Part shown: in pieces, positions 1 through 9,157 of the stretch
How positions within the stretch are numbered: the first letter of the stretch is position 1
How the letters are laid out: every line of letters begins with the position of its first letter
NCBI RefSeq assembly: GCF_000285835.1
Contig: NZ_HE978607.1
Coordinates: 37,351-101,350, forward strand
Reading direction: 5' to 3'
DNA: 64,000 nt
Source: Brevibacterium senegalense
Lineage (GTDB): Bacteria; Actinomycetota; Actinomycetes; Actinomycetales; Brevibacteriaceae
Translations under genes and position numbers: made by a program
The notes under the pieces: generated by a model
The model's input: only the letters and a program-made list of their open reading frames with translations
What the model was told of the DNA's origin: nothing
Databases searched by the model: none

Positions 1-125
1 TCCTCGACCAGGCCGGCGATCGCCGCGCGGTGCTCGCCCGCTTCCTGGGCACCGTCTCGCTGTCCGATACCGCGTTCCTGCGCGGCGTCCTGGATTCGCG
101 CCTGCGCCGCACCGAAGTGGGCTGA
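1..125 (+). CDS. C-terminal end of probable BlaI/MecI-family repressor (partial)
   Basis: Only the last 40 codons are in the window; the frame ends with TGA at 123-125. The visible tail (AVLARFLGTVSLSD...LRGVLDSRL) resembles the dimerisation helices at the C terminus of BlaI/CopY winged-helix repressors. The following gene is an M56 (BlaR1/MecR1-type) metallopeptidase, the usual partner of such a repressor, which is the main support. The DNA-binding domain lies outside the window, so the family call is inference. Confidence 0.5.
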   Translation, partial: LDQAGDRRAVLARFLGTVSLSDTAFLRGVLDSRLRRTEVG

Positions 126-219
126 TCCGCGTGCGGACGGCCCCGCGGCTGCCCGGCCCCGCTCGCCCCCACCCGCATCGCGCTCACCCGGACTCGACCG
201 GACTCGCTCTCCCGCTCCC

Positions 220-1110
220 ATGACCGTCGTCGGACTGGCCCTCCTCGTCCTGGCCGCCGTGCTCGCCTGGCCCGTCCCGGTCGCCATCGCGGCCTCGCAG
301 CAGCGCCACCGCCGTGCGGCGGACCCCGTCGCGTCGATCATCGTCTGGCAGGCGGTGGGACTGGCCGGCGGCTTCTCCCTCATCTCCGCCTGCATCGCCT
401 TCGCCCTGGCCCCGCTGCTGTCCGCCACCTCCGGACCCGTGACCCAGGTAATGCGCTGGTGGCACTGGGTGCCGCTGGTGGCGGGCCTGGGGCTCCTGCT
501 CCTGCTGCTGGCGTCCCTGGCCTGGGAAGCGCGGAAGGCTCAGATCCTGCGCAGCCGGCACCGCGAGGCCCTGGCCCTCGTCTCCAGCTCCCGCGGCGGC
601 CAGCCGGAGACCCGGGTCATCGACACGGACCACGCGATCGCCTACTCCGTGGCCGGCGGCGCGGGAACGACCGTCATCTCCACCGGTCTGCTGCAGCTGC
701 TCACCGACGATGAGCGCGAGGCGGTCCTGGCCCACGAGCGCCAGCATCTGCACCTGCGGCACAACCTCCTGACCCTGCCGTTCGCCTCGTGGCACCGGAC
801 CCTGCCGCTCCTCCCGGCCACGTCGACGGCGCTCGAGTCCGTGAGCGCGGCGATCGAGATCATGGCCGACGACGCCGCGCGCCGCACGGTCTCCGAGGAT
901 GCGTTCGTCCGGGCGCTCACGAAGGTCGCCGACGGACAGGACGGCTCGACCCGGCACCACGACGTGCAGCTGACGAACGTCCGGATCGAGCGCCTGTCGC
1001 AGCCGCTGGACCCGGACACGGCGCGCCCGCGGATCCGGGCCTCGATCTACGCCGTCTGCCTCGCCGCGGTCCCCCCGCTCATCCTCATCGGGACGATCGT
1101 CTACAGCTGA
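220..1110 (+). CDS. M56-family membrane zinc metallopeptidase (BlaR1/MecR1-like)
   Basis: 296 residues. Hydrophobic segments at about 4-24, 40-66, 82-101 and 278-294 make it a polytopic membrane protein. The zinc site HERQH (HExxH) is at residues 172-176 in the context LAHERQHLHLRHN, as in M56 peptidases. It lacks the extracellular penicillin-binding sensor domain of true BlaR1, so it belongs to the short actinobacterial form of unknown signal. It follows a probable BlaI-type repressor by 94 bases, and in the family the peptidase inactivates that repressor. No clear ribosome binding site precedes the ATG. Its 3' end converges on parE with only 6 bases between them. Confidence 0.8.
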   Translation: MTVVGLALLVLAAVLAWPVPVAIAASQQRHRRAADPVASIIVWQAVGLAGGFSLISACIAFALAPLLSATSGPVTQVMRWWHWVPLVAGLGLLLLLLASLAWEARKAQILRSRHREALALVSSSRGGQPETRVIDTDHAIAYSVAGGAGTTVISTGLLQLLTDDEREAVLAHERQHLHLRHNLLTLPFASWHRTLPLLPATSTALESVSAAIEIMADDAARRTVSEDAFVRALTKVADGQDGSTRHHDVQLTNVRIERLSQPLDPDTARPRIRASIYAVCLAAVPPLILIGTIVYS

Positions 1111-1116
1111 GACGGC

Positions 1117-3249
<2,133 letters not shown>

Positions 3250-3354
3250 CGACACTCCTCTCCCCCGTGGAACCGACGCCTCATTCTAGTGGGGTGAGGG
3301 CGTGGGACCGCGGATCGGGTGGGCCGTGGCGCGCCGCCACCGGCAGTCATGCGG

Positions 3355-3360
3355 CATACT
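3355..3360 (+). promoter_or_regulatory. -10 element CATACT of amidase gene (leaderless candidate)
   Basis: CATACT ends seven bases before the GTG at 3368, so transcription starting at the usual distance would begin at or next to the start codon. No -35 match is visible and no Shine-Dalgarno sequence lies at a normal distance. A leaderless transcript is inferred. Confidence 0.4.
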
Positions 3361-3367
3361 GCGAGGC

Positions 3368-4306
3368 GTGGACCCCACCGCTCCCGCCCGCACTCCGCAC
3401 CGTCGCCGAGGCCGCCGTCGCCCGCCGCGGTCGCGTCGCGGCCCGCTGTCGTCGGCCCTCCCCGCGCTCGTCCTCGCACTGACCGTCACCGCGTGCGGAT
3501 CCGGGCCGAGCGGCGACGAGGGCGACGGCCCCTCCTCGGAGGGGTCTGCGGAGACCGCCTCGTCGGAGTCCGCATCCGGACAGCCCACCGCGGACGAGCA
3601 CGAGACCACGGCCTCGGCGCCGGCGTCCCCCAGCGCGGAGGCGGCTACCCTCGACGGACTCGTCATCGCCGTGGACCCCGGGCACAACGGGGGCAACAGC
3701 GGCGACCCCGCGGCGATCAACGCGCCCGTGCCGGATGGGCGCGGCGGCACGAAGGCGTGCAACACCGTGGGGACGCAGACTGACGACGGATACCCGGAGC
3801 ACCGCTTCAACTGGGAGACCGCGCAGGTCCTCACCGACGCGCTCGAGGAGACGGGGGCGACGGTGGTGCTGAGTCGTGACTCCGACGACGGGGTGGGCCC
3901 GTGCGTCGACGAGCGCGGGACGTTCGCGGACGACGCGGACGCCCTCGTCAGCCTGCACGCGAACGGGACCGAGGACCGCTCGGCCCGCGGGTTCCACGTC
4001 ATCGCGGCTCCGGCCGGCGACCGCGGCGACGAGGGCACGGCGGAGGTGTCGGAGGAGCTGGGCGGCGCACTCGTCGAGGAGCTCGAGGCGCAGGACTTCA
4101 CGGGCAACCCGGCCTACGACAGCCCCGTCGTCCGCGACGATCTGGCGACGCTCAACCACGCATCGGTGCCCGCCGTCATGCTGGAGGCCGGCGAGATGCG
4201 CAGCGCGGAGGACGCCACGCTGCTGGCGTCCGAGGCCGGGCAGGAGCGGATCGCAGCGGCGATCGTCGCGGCGCTCACCGACACCCTCGTCACGCAGGAG
4301 CCCTAG
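3368..4306 (+). CDS. N-acetylmuramoyl-L-alanine amidase, Amidase_3 type, lipoprotein
   Basis: 312 residues. A zinc amidase that cuts the bond between N-acetylmuramic acid and the stem peptide. The N terminus is Arg-rich, followed by a hydrophobic stretch and a lipobox VTAC with the lipidated Cys at residue 43, so it is probably anchored outside the membrane. A Ser/Thr/Ala/Glu linker follows. The catalytic domain shows the family zinc ligands and catalytic Glu: VDPGHNGG (His), NWETA (Glu), SLHANG (His) and MLEAGEM (Glu). I prefer the GTG at 3368 to the one at 3302 because it gives a normal lipoprotein signal and sits just after a -10 element. It is transcribed away from parE. Confidence 0.85.
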   Translation: MDPTAPARTPHRRRGRRRPPRSRRGPLSSALPALVLALTVTACGSGPSGDEGDGPSSEGSAETASSESASGQPTADEHETTASAPASPSAEAATLDGLVIAVDPGHNGGNSGDPAAINAPVPDGRGGTKACNTVGTQTDDGYPEHRFNWETAQVLTDALEETGATVVLSRDSDDGVGPCVDERGTFADDADALVSLHANGTEDRSARGFHVIAAPAGDRGDEGTAEVSEELGGALVEELEAQDFTGNPAYDSPVVRDDLATLNHASVPAVMLEAGEMRSAEDATLLASEAGQERIAAAIVAALTDTLVTQEP

Positions 4307-4349
4307 ACTGGCACACCGATCACCACCCCCGACCGCAGCAGGAGACAGA

Positions 4350-5117
4350 GTGACGCAGCCACCCCCCTTCGACCCGCCCGTGGGCACCACCTGCTGGTTC
4401 GAGCTCAGCTCGCCCGCTCCGGACGCGGCGCGGGAGTTCTACTCCGCGCTGCTGGGGTGGGAGTTCTCCGGCAGCGGGCCGCTGGGACTGGGGTCCGCGG
4501 CACACGCGGACGGCCACCGGGTCGCGGGCGTGAGTGAGCAGCCGCCCGGTCAGCAGGGACCCGCCTTCTGGTCCGTGTACTTCCGGGTCGAGGACCTGTC
4601 CGCGCACCTGGCGGCGGTCGACGATGCGGGCGGGCAGGCGCTCATGGCGATCCCCGAGTTCGACGGCACCGCGGGTGTCGCGCTCGTCGCGGACCCCGCC
4701 GGCACCGCCTTCGGCGTGCTCGAGTACGACGACGACCGGGCACTGCAGGCGCACGGGACGCCCGGGGCGGTCGCGTGGGCGGAGCTGTTCGCCGGCTCGC
4801 CGGACGTCCGCGACTTCTACACCGCGGTCTTCGACTGGGAGGTGCCGGCTCTGTCGACGCAGGCGGAGCAGGGCTACTGGGCGATCGACCGCGCGGGGAG
4901 GCGCGTGGGCGGGATCTTCGACGCGACGGGGGTGTCCGTCCCGCCGCACTGGGAGGCGCACATCCTGGTCGACGACGTCGATGCGCTCGTCGAGCGGGTG
5001 CAGGAGCTGGGCGGTGACGTCCTGGCCCCGCCCCACGATTCGCACCACGGCCGCGTGGGTCGCTTCATCGACGCGCAGAACGCCGCGTTCACGCTCGTGA
5101 CCCCGGCGCGGGACTGA
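4350..5117 (+). CDS. VOC-superfamily (glyoxalase/bleomycin-resistance fold) protein, two domains
   Basis: 255 residues made of two similar betaalphabetabetabeta units (about 8-122 and 130-252). Each starts with the pattern W.EL...DA..FY.A..GWE typical of VOC proteins (TTCWFELSSPAPDAAREFYS and AVAWAELFAGSPDVRDFYTA). Proteins of this type include dioxygenases and hydroxylases as well as many of unknown function; the substrate cannot be told from sequence. The GTG start is preceded by AGGAG at 4340-4344 with a five-base spacer. It stands alone, 43 bases after the amidase gene, and ends at a strong bidirectional terminator shared with rpoD. Confidence 0.75.
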   Translation: MTQPPPFDPPVGTTCWFELSSPAPDAAREFYSALLGWEFSGSGPLGLGSAAHADGHRVAGVSEQPPGQQGPAFWSVYFRVEDLSAHLAAVDDAGGQALMAIPEFDGTAGVALVADPAGTAFGVLEYDDDRALQAHGTPGAVAWAELFAGSPDVRDFYTAVFDWEVPALSTQAEQGYWAIDRAGRRVGGIFDATGVSVPPHWEAHILVDDVDALVERVQELGGDVLAPPHDSHHGRVGRFIDAQNAAFTLVTPARD

Positions 5118-5151
5118 CACCCCACCCCCACGCCGCGCCCGGATCCCCGAC

Positions 5152-5193
5152 GCGACGAGCCCTGCACCCGGGCCGGGGTGCAGGGCTCGTCGC
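5152..5193. terminator. Bidirectional intrinsic terminator between VOC gene and rpoD
   Basis: A perfect 18-bp inverted repeat (5152-5169 with 5176-5193) around a six-base loop lies between two convergent genes. There is no T-tract, as is common for GC-rich actinobacterial terminators. Confidence 0.8.
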
Positions 5194-5216
5194 CTGCGGA
5201 GCGTTGCGCGGACGGG

Positions 5217-6686
5217 TCAGTCGAGGTAGTCGCGCAGGACCTGCGAGCGCGACGGGTGGCGCAACTTCGCCATCGTCTTCGACTCGATCTGGCGGATGCG
5301 CTCACGCGTCACGCCGTAGACCTTGCCGATCTCGTCGAGGGTCTTCGGCTGGCCGTCGTTGAGGCCGAACCGCATCGAGACGACACCGGCCTCGCGCTCG
5401 GAGAGCGTGTCGAGGACGGAGTGCAGCTGCTCCTGCAGGAGTGTGAAGCTCACGGAGTCCGCCGGCACGACCGCCTCGGAGTCCTCGATGAGATCGCCGA
5501 ACTCGGAGTCGCCGTCCTCACCCAGGGGCGTGTGGAGCGAGATGGGCTCGCGACCGTACTTCTGGACCTCGATGACGCGCTCCGGCGTCATGTCGAGCTC
5601 CTTCGCCAGCTCCTCCGGCGTGGGCTCCCGACCCAGATCCTGCAGCATCTGGCGCTGGACGCGCGCCAGCTTGTTGATGACCTCGACCATGTGGACGGGG
5701 ATGCGGATCGTCCGGGCCTGGTCCGCCATCGCGCGGGTGATCGCCTGACGGATCCACCACGTCGCGTACGTGGAGAACTTGAAGCCCTTCGTGTAGTCGA
5801 ACTTCTCGACCGCACGGATGAGTCCCAGGTTGCCCTCCTGGATGAGATCCAGGAACAGCATGCCGCGGCCCGTGTAGCGCTTGGCCAGCGACACGACCAG
5901 ACGGAGGTTGGCCTCGAGGAGGTGGTTCTTCGCGATGCGGCCGTCGTGGATGATCCACTGGTACTCGCGCACCAGCTTGGGCTCCGAGACCTCGCCCTGC
6001 TTGACGAGGTGGTCCGCGTACATGCCCGCCTCGATGCGCTTCGCAAGGTCGACCTCCTCCGCCGCATTCAGCAGCGCGACCTTGCCGATCTGCTTCAGGT
6101 AGTCCTTGACCGGGTCAGCGGTCGCCCCTGCGGAGACGACCTGCTGAGCGGGCTGGTCGTCGTCGTCTGCGTCCGAGACGATGAAGCCGCCAGCCTCCTT
6201 GACCTCCTCGTCCTTCTCCTCCTCGACCGCGTTCTTGGTCTCCGTCGCCTCGTCCGGGTGGACCTCGTCCGCCACGAGATCGACGGTCGCGGTCGTCGCG
6301 ACCTCGTCACCGTCCTTCTCCGGGGCGGCCTTCGCATCCGTCGTCGTGGGCTTCTTCGCGGCGGTCGTCTTCTTCGCGGCGGTGGCCTTGGAAGCAGTCG
6401 TCTTCTTCGCGGCGGTGGCCTTGGAAGCAGTCGTCTTCTTCGCGGCCGTCGACTTCGCCGCGGTCGTCGTGGACTTCGCCGGCGACGACTTCACGGCAGT
6501 GGACTTCGCGGCCGTCGCGGTCGTCTTCGCGGTCGACGTCTTCTTCGCGGTTGACGTCTTCTTCGCCGCGGTCGTGGTGGTCTTCTTCGCGGTTGACGTC
6601 TTCTTCGCAGCGGTCGTGCGCGTCGTCGTACCAGCCCCGTCACTGCTGGTCTGAGCGCTCGAGCTTCCCGTATCCTTCGTGGGCAC
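5217..6686 (-). CDS. rpoD: RNA polymerase principal sigma factor (RpoD/SigA/HrdB)
   Basis: 489 residues. The housekeeping group 1 sigma-70 factor. The first 185 or so residues form a variable extension: residues 15-115 are a low-complexity Lys/Ala/Thr tract of AAKKT-type repeats, followed by an acidic stretch. The conserved core begins with [16 protein letters not shown] (region 1.2) and continues through region 2 ([29 protein letters not shown]), region 3 and region 4 ([20 protein letters not shown]). The GTG start at 6686 gives [10 protein letters not shown] and is preceded by GAAAGG at seven bases; the frame stays open further upstream but that part is not sigma-like. A SigR/SigH-type promoter lies about 115 bases upstream. 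Confidence 0.95.
   Translation of the reverse strand: MPTKDTGSSSAQTSSDGAGTTTRTTAAKKTSTAKKTTTTAAKKTSTAKKTSTAKTTATAAKSTAVKSSPAKSTTTAAKSTAAKKTTASKATAAKKTTASKATAAKKTTAAKKPTTTDAKAAPEKDGDEVATTATVDLVADEVHPDEATETKNAVEEEKDEEVKEAGGFIVSDADDDDQPAQQVVSAGATADPVKDYLKQIGKVALLNAAEEVDLAKRIEAGMYADHLVKQGEVSEPKLVREYQWIIHDGRIAKNHLLEANLRLVVSLAKRYTGRGMLFLDLIQEGNLGLIRAVEKFDYTKGFKFSTYATWWIRQAITRAMADQARTIRIPVHMVEVINKLARVQRQMLQDLGREPTPEELAKELDMTPERVIEVQKYGREPISLHTPLGEDGDSEFGDLIEDSEAVVPADSVSFTLLQEQLHSVLDTLSEREAGVVSMRFGLNDGQPKTLDEIGKVYGVTRERIRQIESKTMAKLRHPSRSQVLRDYLD
6364..6429. repeat. Perfect 33-bp tandem duplication in the rpoD N-terminal coding region
   Basis: Positions 6364-6396 and 6397-6429 are identical; the next 17 bases begin a third copy. 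Each unit encodes 11 residues of the Lys/Ala/Thr tract, so change in copy number would keep the frame. Confidence 0.9.
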
Positions 6687-6800
6687 GTGCGAACCTTTCG
6701 GCAGAGAGCGGAGGGCCACCGGTCCCCTCACGGGCACCAGTAAGACCCAAGTCAAACTGCGCGGAGGAATGGACCTCCGGCAATCGTGTTCGACCGGGTC

Positions 6801-6826
6801 AACACTCCATCCTTGCACGGTATTCC
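6801..6826 (-). promoter_or_regulatory. SigR/SigH-type promoter of rpoD (GGAAT-N18-GTT)
   Basis: On the minus strand GGAAT (6826-6822) is followed after exactly 18 bases by GTT (6803-6801). This matches the GGAAT-N18/19-GTT consensus known for the redox and heat ECF sigma factors SigR of Streptomyces and SigH of mycobacteria. The predicted start lies about 110 bases before the rpoD start codon. No housekeeping promoter of comparable quality was seen in the 217-base gap 6687-6903. Confidence 0.6.
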
Positions 6827-6903
6827 CCCGCACCCAAATCGAAGGACCTTCACGGAGCACGGAACCGCTCCCACGGTACCGGTACCGCGGCACGTCCCGC
6901 CCG

Positions 6904-8070
6904 TCAGAGCTCCCGCAGCCACCGCGGCGGCATGCCGGTGCCGGCCGCGGTCCGCAGCATGCCCGCCAGCCGATGGTCCTCCTGCTCCTCACAGGCGCAC
7001 TCCGCGTAGTGCTGCGCGAACGACATGCGTCCGCGTGCCCACTCGAACCAGGCGAGCAGCGCCAGCACGTCCGCGCGCGCTTCGGCTCCCACCAGCTCCG
7101 CGCATCGGCGCAGCCACTCGATCGACTCCGCCAACGACGCCTGACGCGGCGGGTGCGGGGACAGACCGGCCGCCTGCGCCGCAGCGGTCCCGTCCGCGAG
7201 GATCCCCCGTGCATACCCCAGGAACTCCCCCGGCGCCAGATCGCGCAGACTCCACGGATCGAAGTCCGGATGATCGCCGGACAGCAGCAGCTGGATGATG
7301 TCCCGGTCCCGGCCCCGGTCGCACAGCCGCTCCACCGCCAGCACGGCCAGCGGATCGGGCACCAGGACGTCCTCCGGGGGCAGGAACTCCTCGCGCATCA
7401 ACGCGCGCGCCTCCAGCAGGAGCGCCTCCGCCAGCAGTCCGTCGGCGCATTCGCCGTCGGTGAAGGCCTCACGGCGCAGCGCCTCGACCGCCGCGCGCAG
7501 ACCCGCATCCGGCTCCGGCAGCCGCACGCTGTCCTCGAAGCTCGCCGCCACTGCGACGCCCGGTCCGCCGCCGGATTGCGGCGGTCCCGCACTCGCCAGG
7601 TCCACGTTCCTCTCCGTCATCTCCGGCCTGCGGAGGCCGCCGGTCGCGGAGCACCCGGCCCACAGCGCGTCCTGCACGCGGTATCCGCTGTCCTCCAGGA
7701 CGACCCGCAGTCGGCGGAGCGCATCACTGACGACGTCGATGAAGCCCAGCTCCTCGTCGTGGGCCGGATCCCGCTCGTCCCAGTCGAGGTGGAAGCGGGC
7801 CACTGGATCGCTGAAGACGACGGGGTGGATCATGTCCGCCCGGGTGAGGGTCCGCACCTGCTCGAGGCAGTTCCGGACCGCCGTCGCTGTGAAGTCGCGG
7901 ACGTCGAGGGGTCCGAAGTCGAACCGCAGGCTGGGTCCCACGACTCCCTCCCTCCCGCCGGGAGCCACCTCCACGGTCACGAGGACCAGGGAGTCGCGGG
8001 GCACGTATCCCAGCGCGGGAGGGATCGTGCCGATGAGTTGGGTGCCGGGTGTGATTCTCTGTGCGTCCAT
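6904..8070 (-). CDS. DUF4192 family protein
   Basis: 388 residues. The N-terminal part has the DUF4192 family opening ([20 protein letters not shown], then LVLVTV), followed by an acidic middle region and an alpha-helical, Leu/Ala-rich C-terminal half ending in an [25 protein letters not shown] segment. DUF4192 proteins are actinobacteria-specific, cytoplasmic and of unknown function; they often lie next to the principal sigma gene, as here, where rpoD is downstream on the same strand. The ATG at 8070 is the first plausible start, without a visible ribosome binding site; longer versions would add an Arg-rich, atypical N terminus. Confidence 0.75.
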   Translation of the reverse strand: MDAQRITPGTQLIGTIPPALGYVPRDSLVLVTVEVAPGGREGVVGPSLRFDFGPLDVRDFTATAVRNCLEQVRTLTRADMIHPVVFSDPVARFHLDWDERDPAHDEELGFIDVVSDALRRLRVVLEDSGYRVQDALWAGCSATGGLRRPEMTERNVDLASAGPPQSGGGPGVAVAASFEDSVRLPEPDAGLRAAVEALRREAFTDGECADGLLAEALLLEARALMREEFLPPEDVLVPDPLAVLAVERLCDRGRDRDIIQLLLSGDHPDFDPWSLRDLAPGEFLGYARGILADGTAAAQAAGLSPHPPRQASLAESIEWLRRCAELVGAEARADVLALLAWFEWARGRMSFAQHYAECACEEQEDHRLAGMLRTAAGTGMPPRWLREL

Positions 8071-8203
8071 GCCGCAAGTCCACGCCGTCCACCGGCGCCG
8101 GCGGAGGATCCGCCCCGGCTGTGGATCGGCCCCCGGTGCTCCCCCGCACCGTGTGCGCACCCCGGACCGCGGAAGGCCCGCGCCGTGACGCACGGCGGCG
8201 GGC

Positions 8204-8209
8204 TACCCT
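8204..8209 (+). promoter_or_regulatory. -10 element TACCCT (leaderless candidate)
   Basis: TACCCT matches TAnnnT and ends six bases before the GTG start at 8216. No Shine-Dalgarno sequence is present, so a leaderless mRNA is inferred. Confidence 0.5.
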
Positions 8210-8215
8210 GGTCCG

Positions 8216-9037
8216 GTGTCCGCCCGTCGTCCCCGCACCCGCTCCCGGGACCGGCCCCCGCCGCCCACCGGCCCGATCCCGGTCGACACCGGGACCGCCT
8301 CGTTCGACGCGGTCCCGGGCACCGTCGACCAGTACGTCCTCACCGTCAACGGCGTCCCGTCCTCGCCGTACCGCGCGACCGACCCCCGCGCGCTGGACTT
8401 CGACTACCTGCGGTGGATCGCCGCGGCGCTCGACGCGACGCATCCCGGCGGGGCCTCCGTGCGCGCCGTCCACATCGGGGGCGCCGCGTGCGCGCTGGCG
8501 CGATATCTCGACCAGGCCCGTCCCGGCTCGCGGCAGACCGTCGTCGAGATCGACGCGGCGCTCGTGGAGTGGGTGCGCACCCACCTCGATCTGCCCCGCG
8601 CACCCGGGCTCGCCATCCGTGCGGCCGACGGCGCTGCGGAGATCGCCCGATTCCGTCCGCAGAGCCTCGACGTCGTCGTCCGCGACGCGTTCGCCGGCGA
8701 CACCACGCCCGCGGCGCTCACGACCACGGAGTGGTTCGACAGCGCCCGTTCCGCGCTCAAGCCGACGGGCGCGTACGTCGCGAACGTGGCCGACGACCCG
8801 CGGCGCAGCGCCCTCCGCACGGAGGTGGACGGCCTGCGCACGCGGTTCTCCCGCGTCGCGGCGCTGGTCGACCCCACCCGCTTCCGCAGGCGTCGCCGCG
8901 GCAACGTCGTCGTGGTCGCCACGGACGCGGACATCGACCTCGACGCGCTGGGCCGCGCCGCGCGCAGAGCCGACTGCGAGGTCCGCACCGGGGCACGACT
9001 GCTGTCGCACCTGGGGCCGACTGAACCCGGCCGTTGA
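8216..9037 (+). CDS. Spermidine synthase-like class I methyltransferase-fold protein
   Basis: 273 residues. It has the Rossmann-fold elements of the spermidine synthase family: a glycine-rich loop (AVHIGGAACALARYL, residues about 84-98), the acidic strand end VVEIDAALVEW, and DVVVRDAFAGDTTPAAL, where family members carry the gatekeeping loop. Such stand-alone actinobacterial proteins rarely have the full polyamine-site residues, so true aminopropyltransferase activity is doubtful; they are usually annotated as spermidine synthase-like or fused-MFS spermidine synthase. The first 25 residues are Arg/Pro-rich. The GTG start is chosen because a TACCCT element lies immediately upstream. The next gene, helR, follows after 120 bases on the same strand. 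Confidence 0.7.
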   Translation: MSARRPRTRSRDRPPPPTGPIPVDTGTASFDAVPGTVDQYVLTVNGVPSSPYRATDPRALDFDYLRWIAAALDATHPGGASVRAVHIGGAACALARYLDQARPGSRQTVVEIDAALVEWVRTHLDLPRAPGLAIRAADGAAEIARFRPQSLDVVVRDAFAGDTTPAALTTTEWFDSARSALKPTGAYVANVADDPRRSALRTEVDGLRTRFSRVAALVDPTRFRRRRRGNVVVVATDADIDLDALGRAARRADCEVRTGARLLSHLGPTEPGR

Positions 9038-9157
9038 GGCGTGTCGACAGCCTCCCAGTGGACAACGGGTGAATTCCCGATCCCACTGCGCCGCCCGGGC
9101 ACCGACCCACTGGACACGTGCGGGATAATGGACTGCCCGAATCGTCAGAAAGGCGCT

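Noticed and set aside
6340-6650. Separate histone H1-like or HU-tail gene
   Set aside because: The Lys/Ala/Thr repeats are in frame with the sigma factor core, and such N-terminal tails are usual in actinobacterial principal sigma factors.
6797-6802. TTGACC as a housekeeping -35 box for rpoD
   Set aside because: No TAnnnT element lies 16-19 bases downstream, while the same bases form the GTT part of an exact SigR/SigH-type promoter.
9054-9116. Inverted CCAGTGG/CCACTGG pair upstream of helR as a regulatory palindrome
   Set aside because: The seven-base arms are about 45 bases apart and can arise by chance in this composition; I see no further symmetry.
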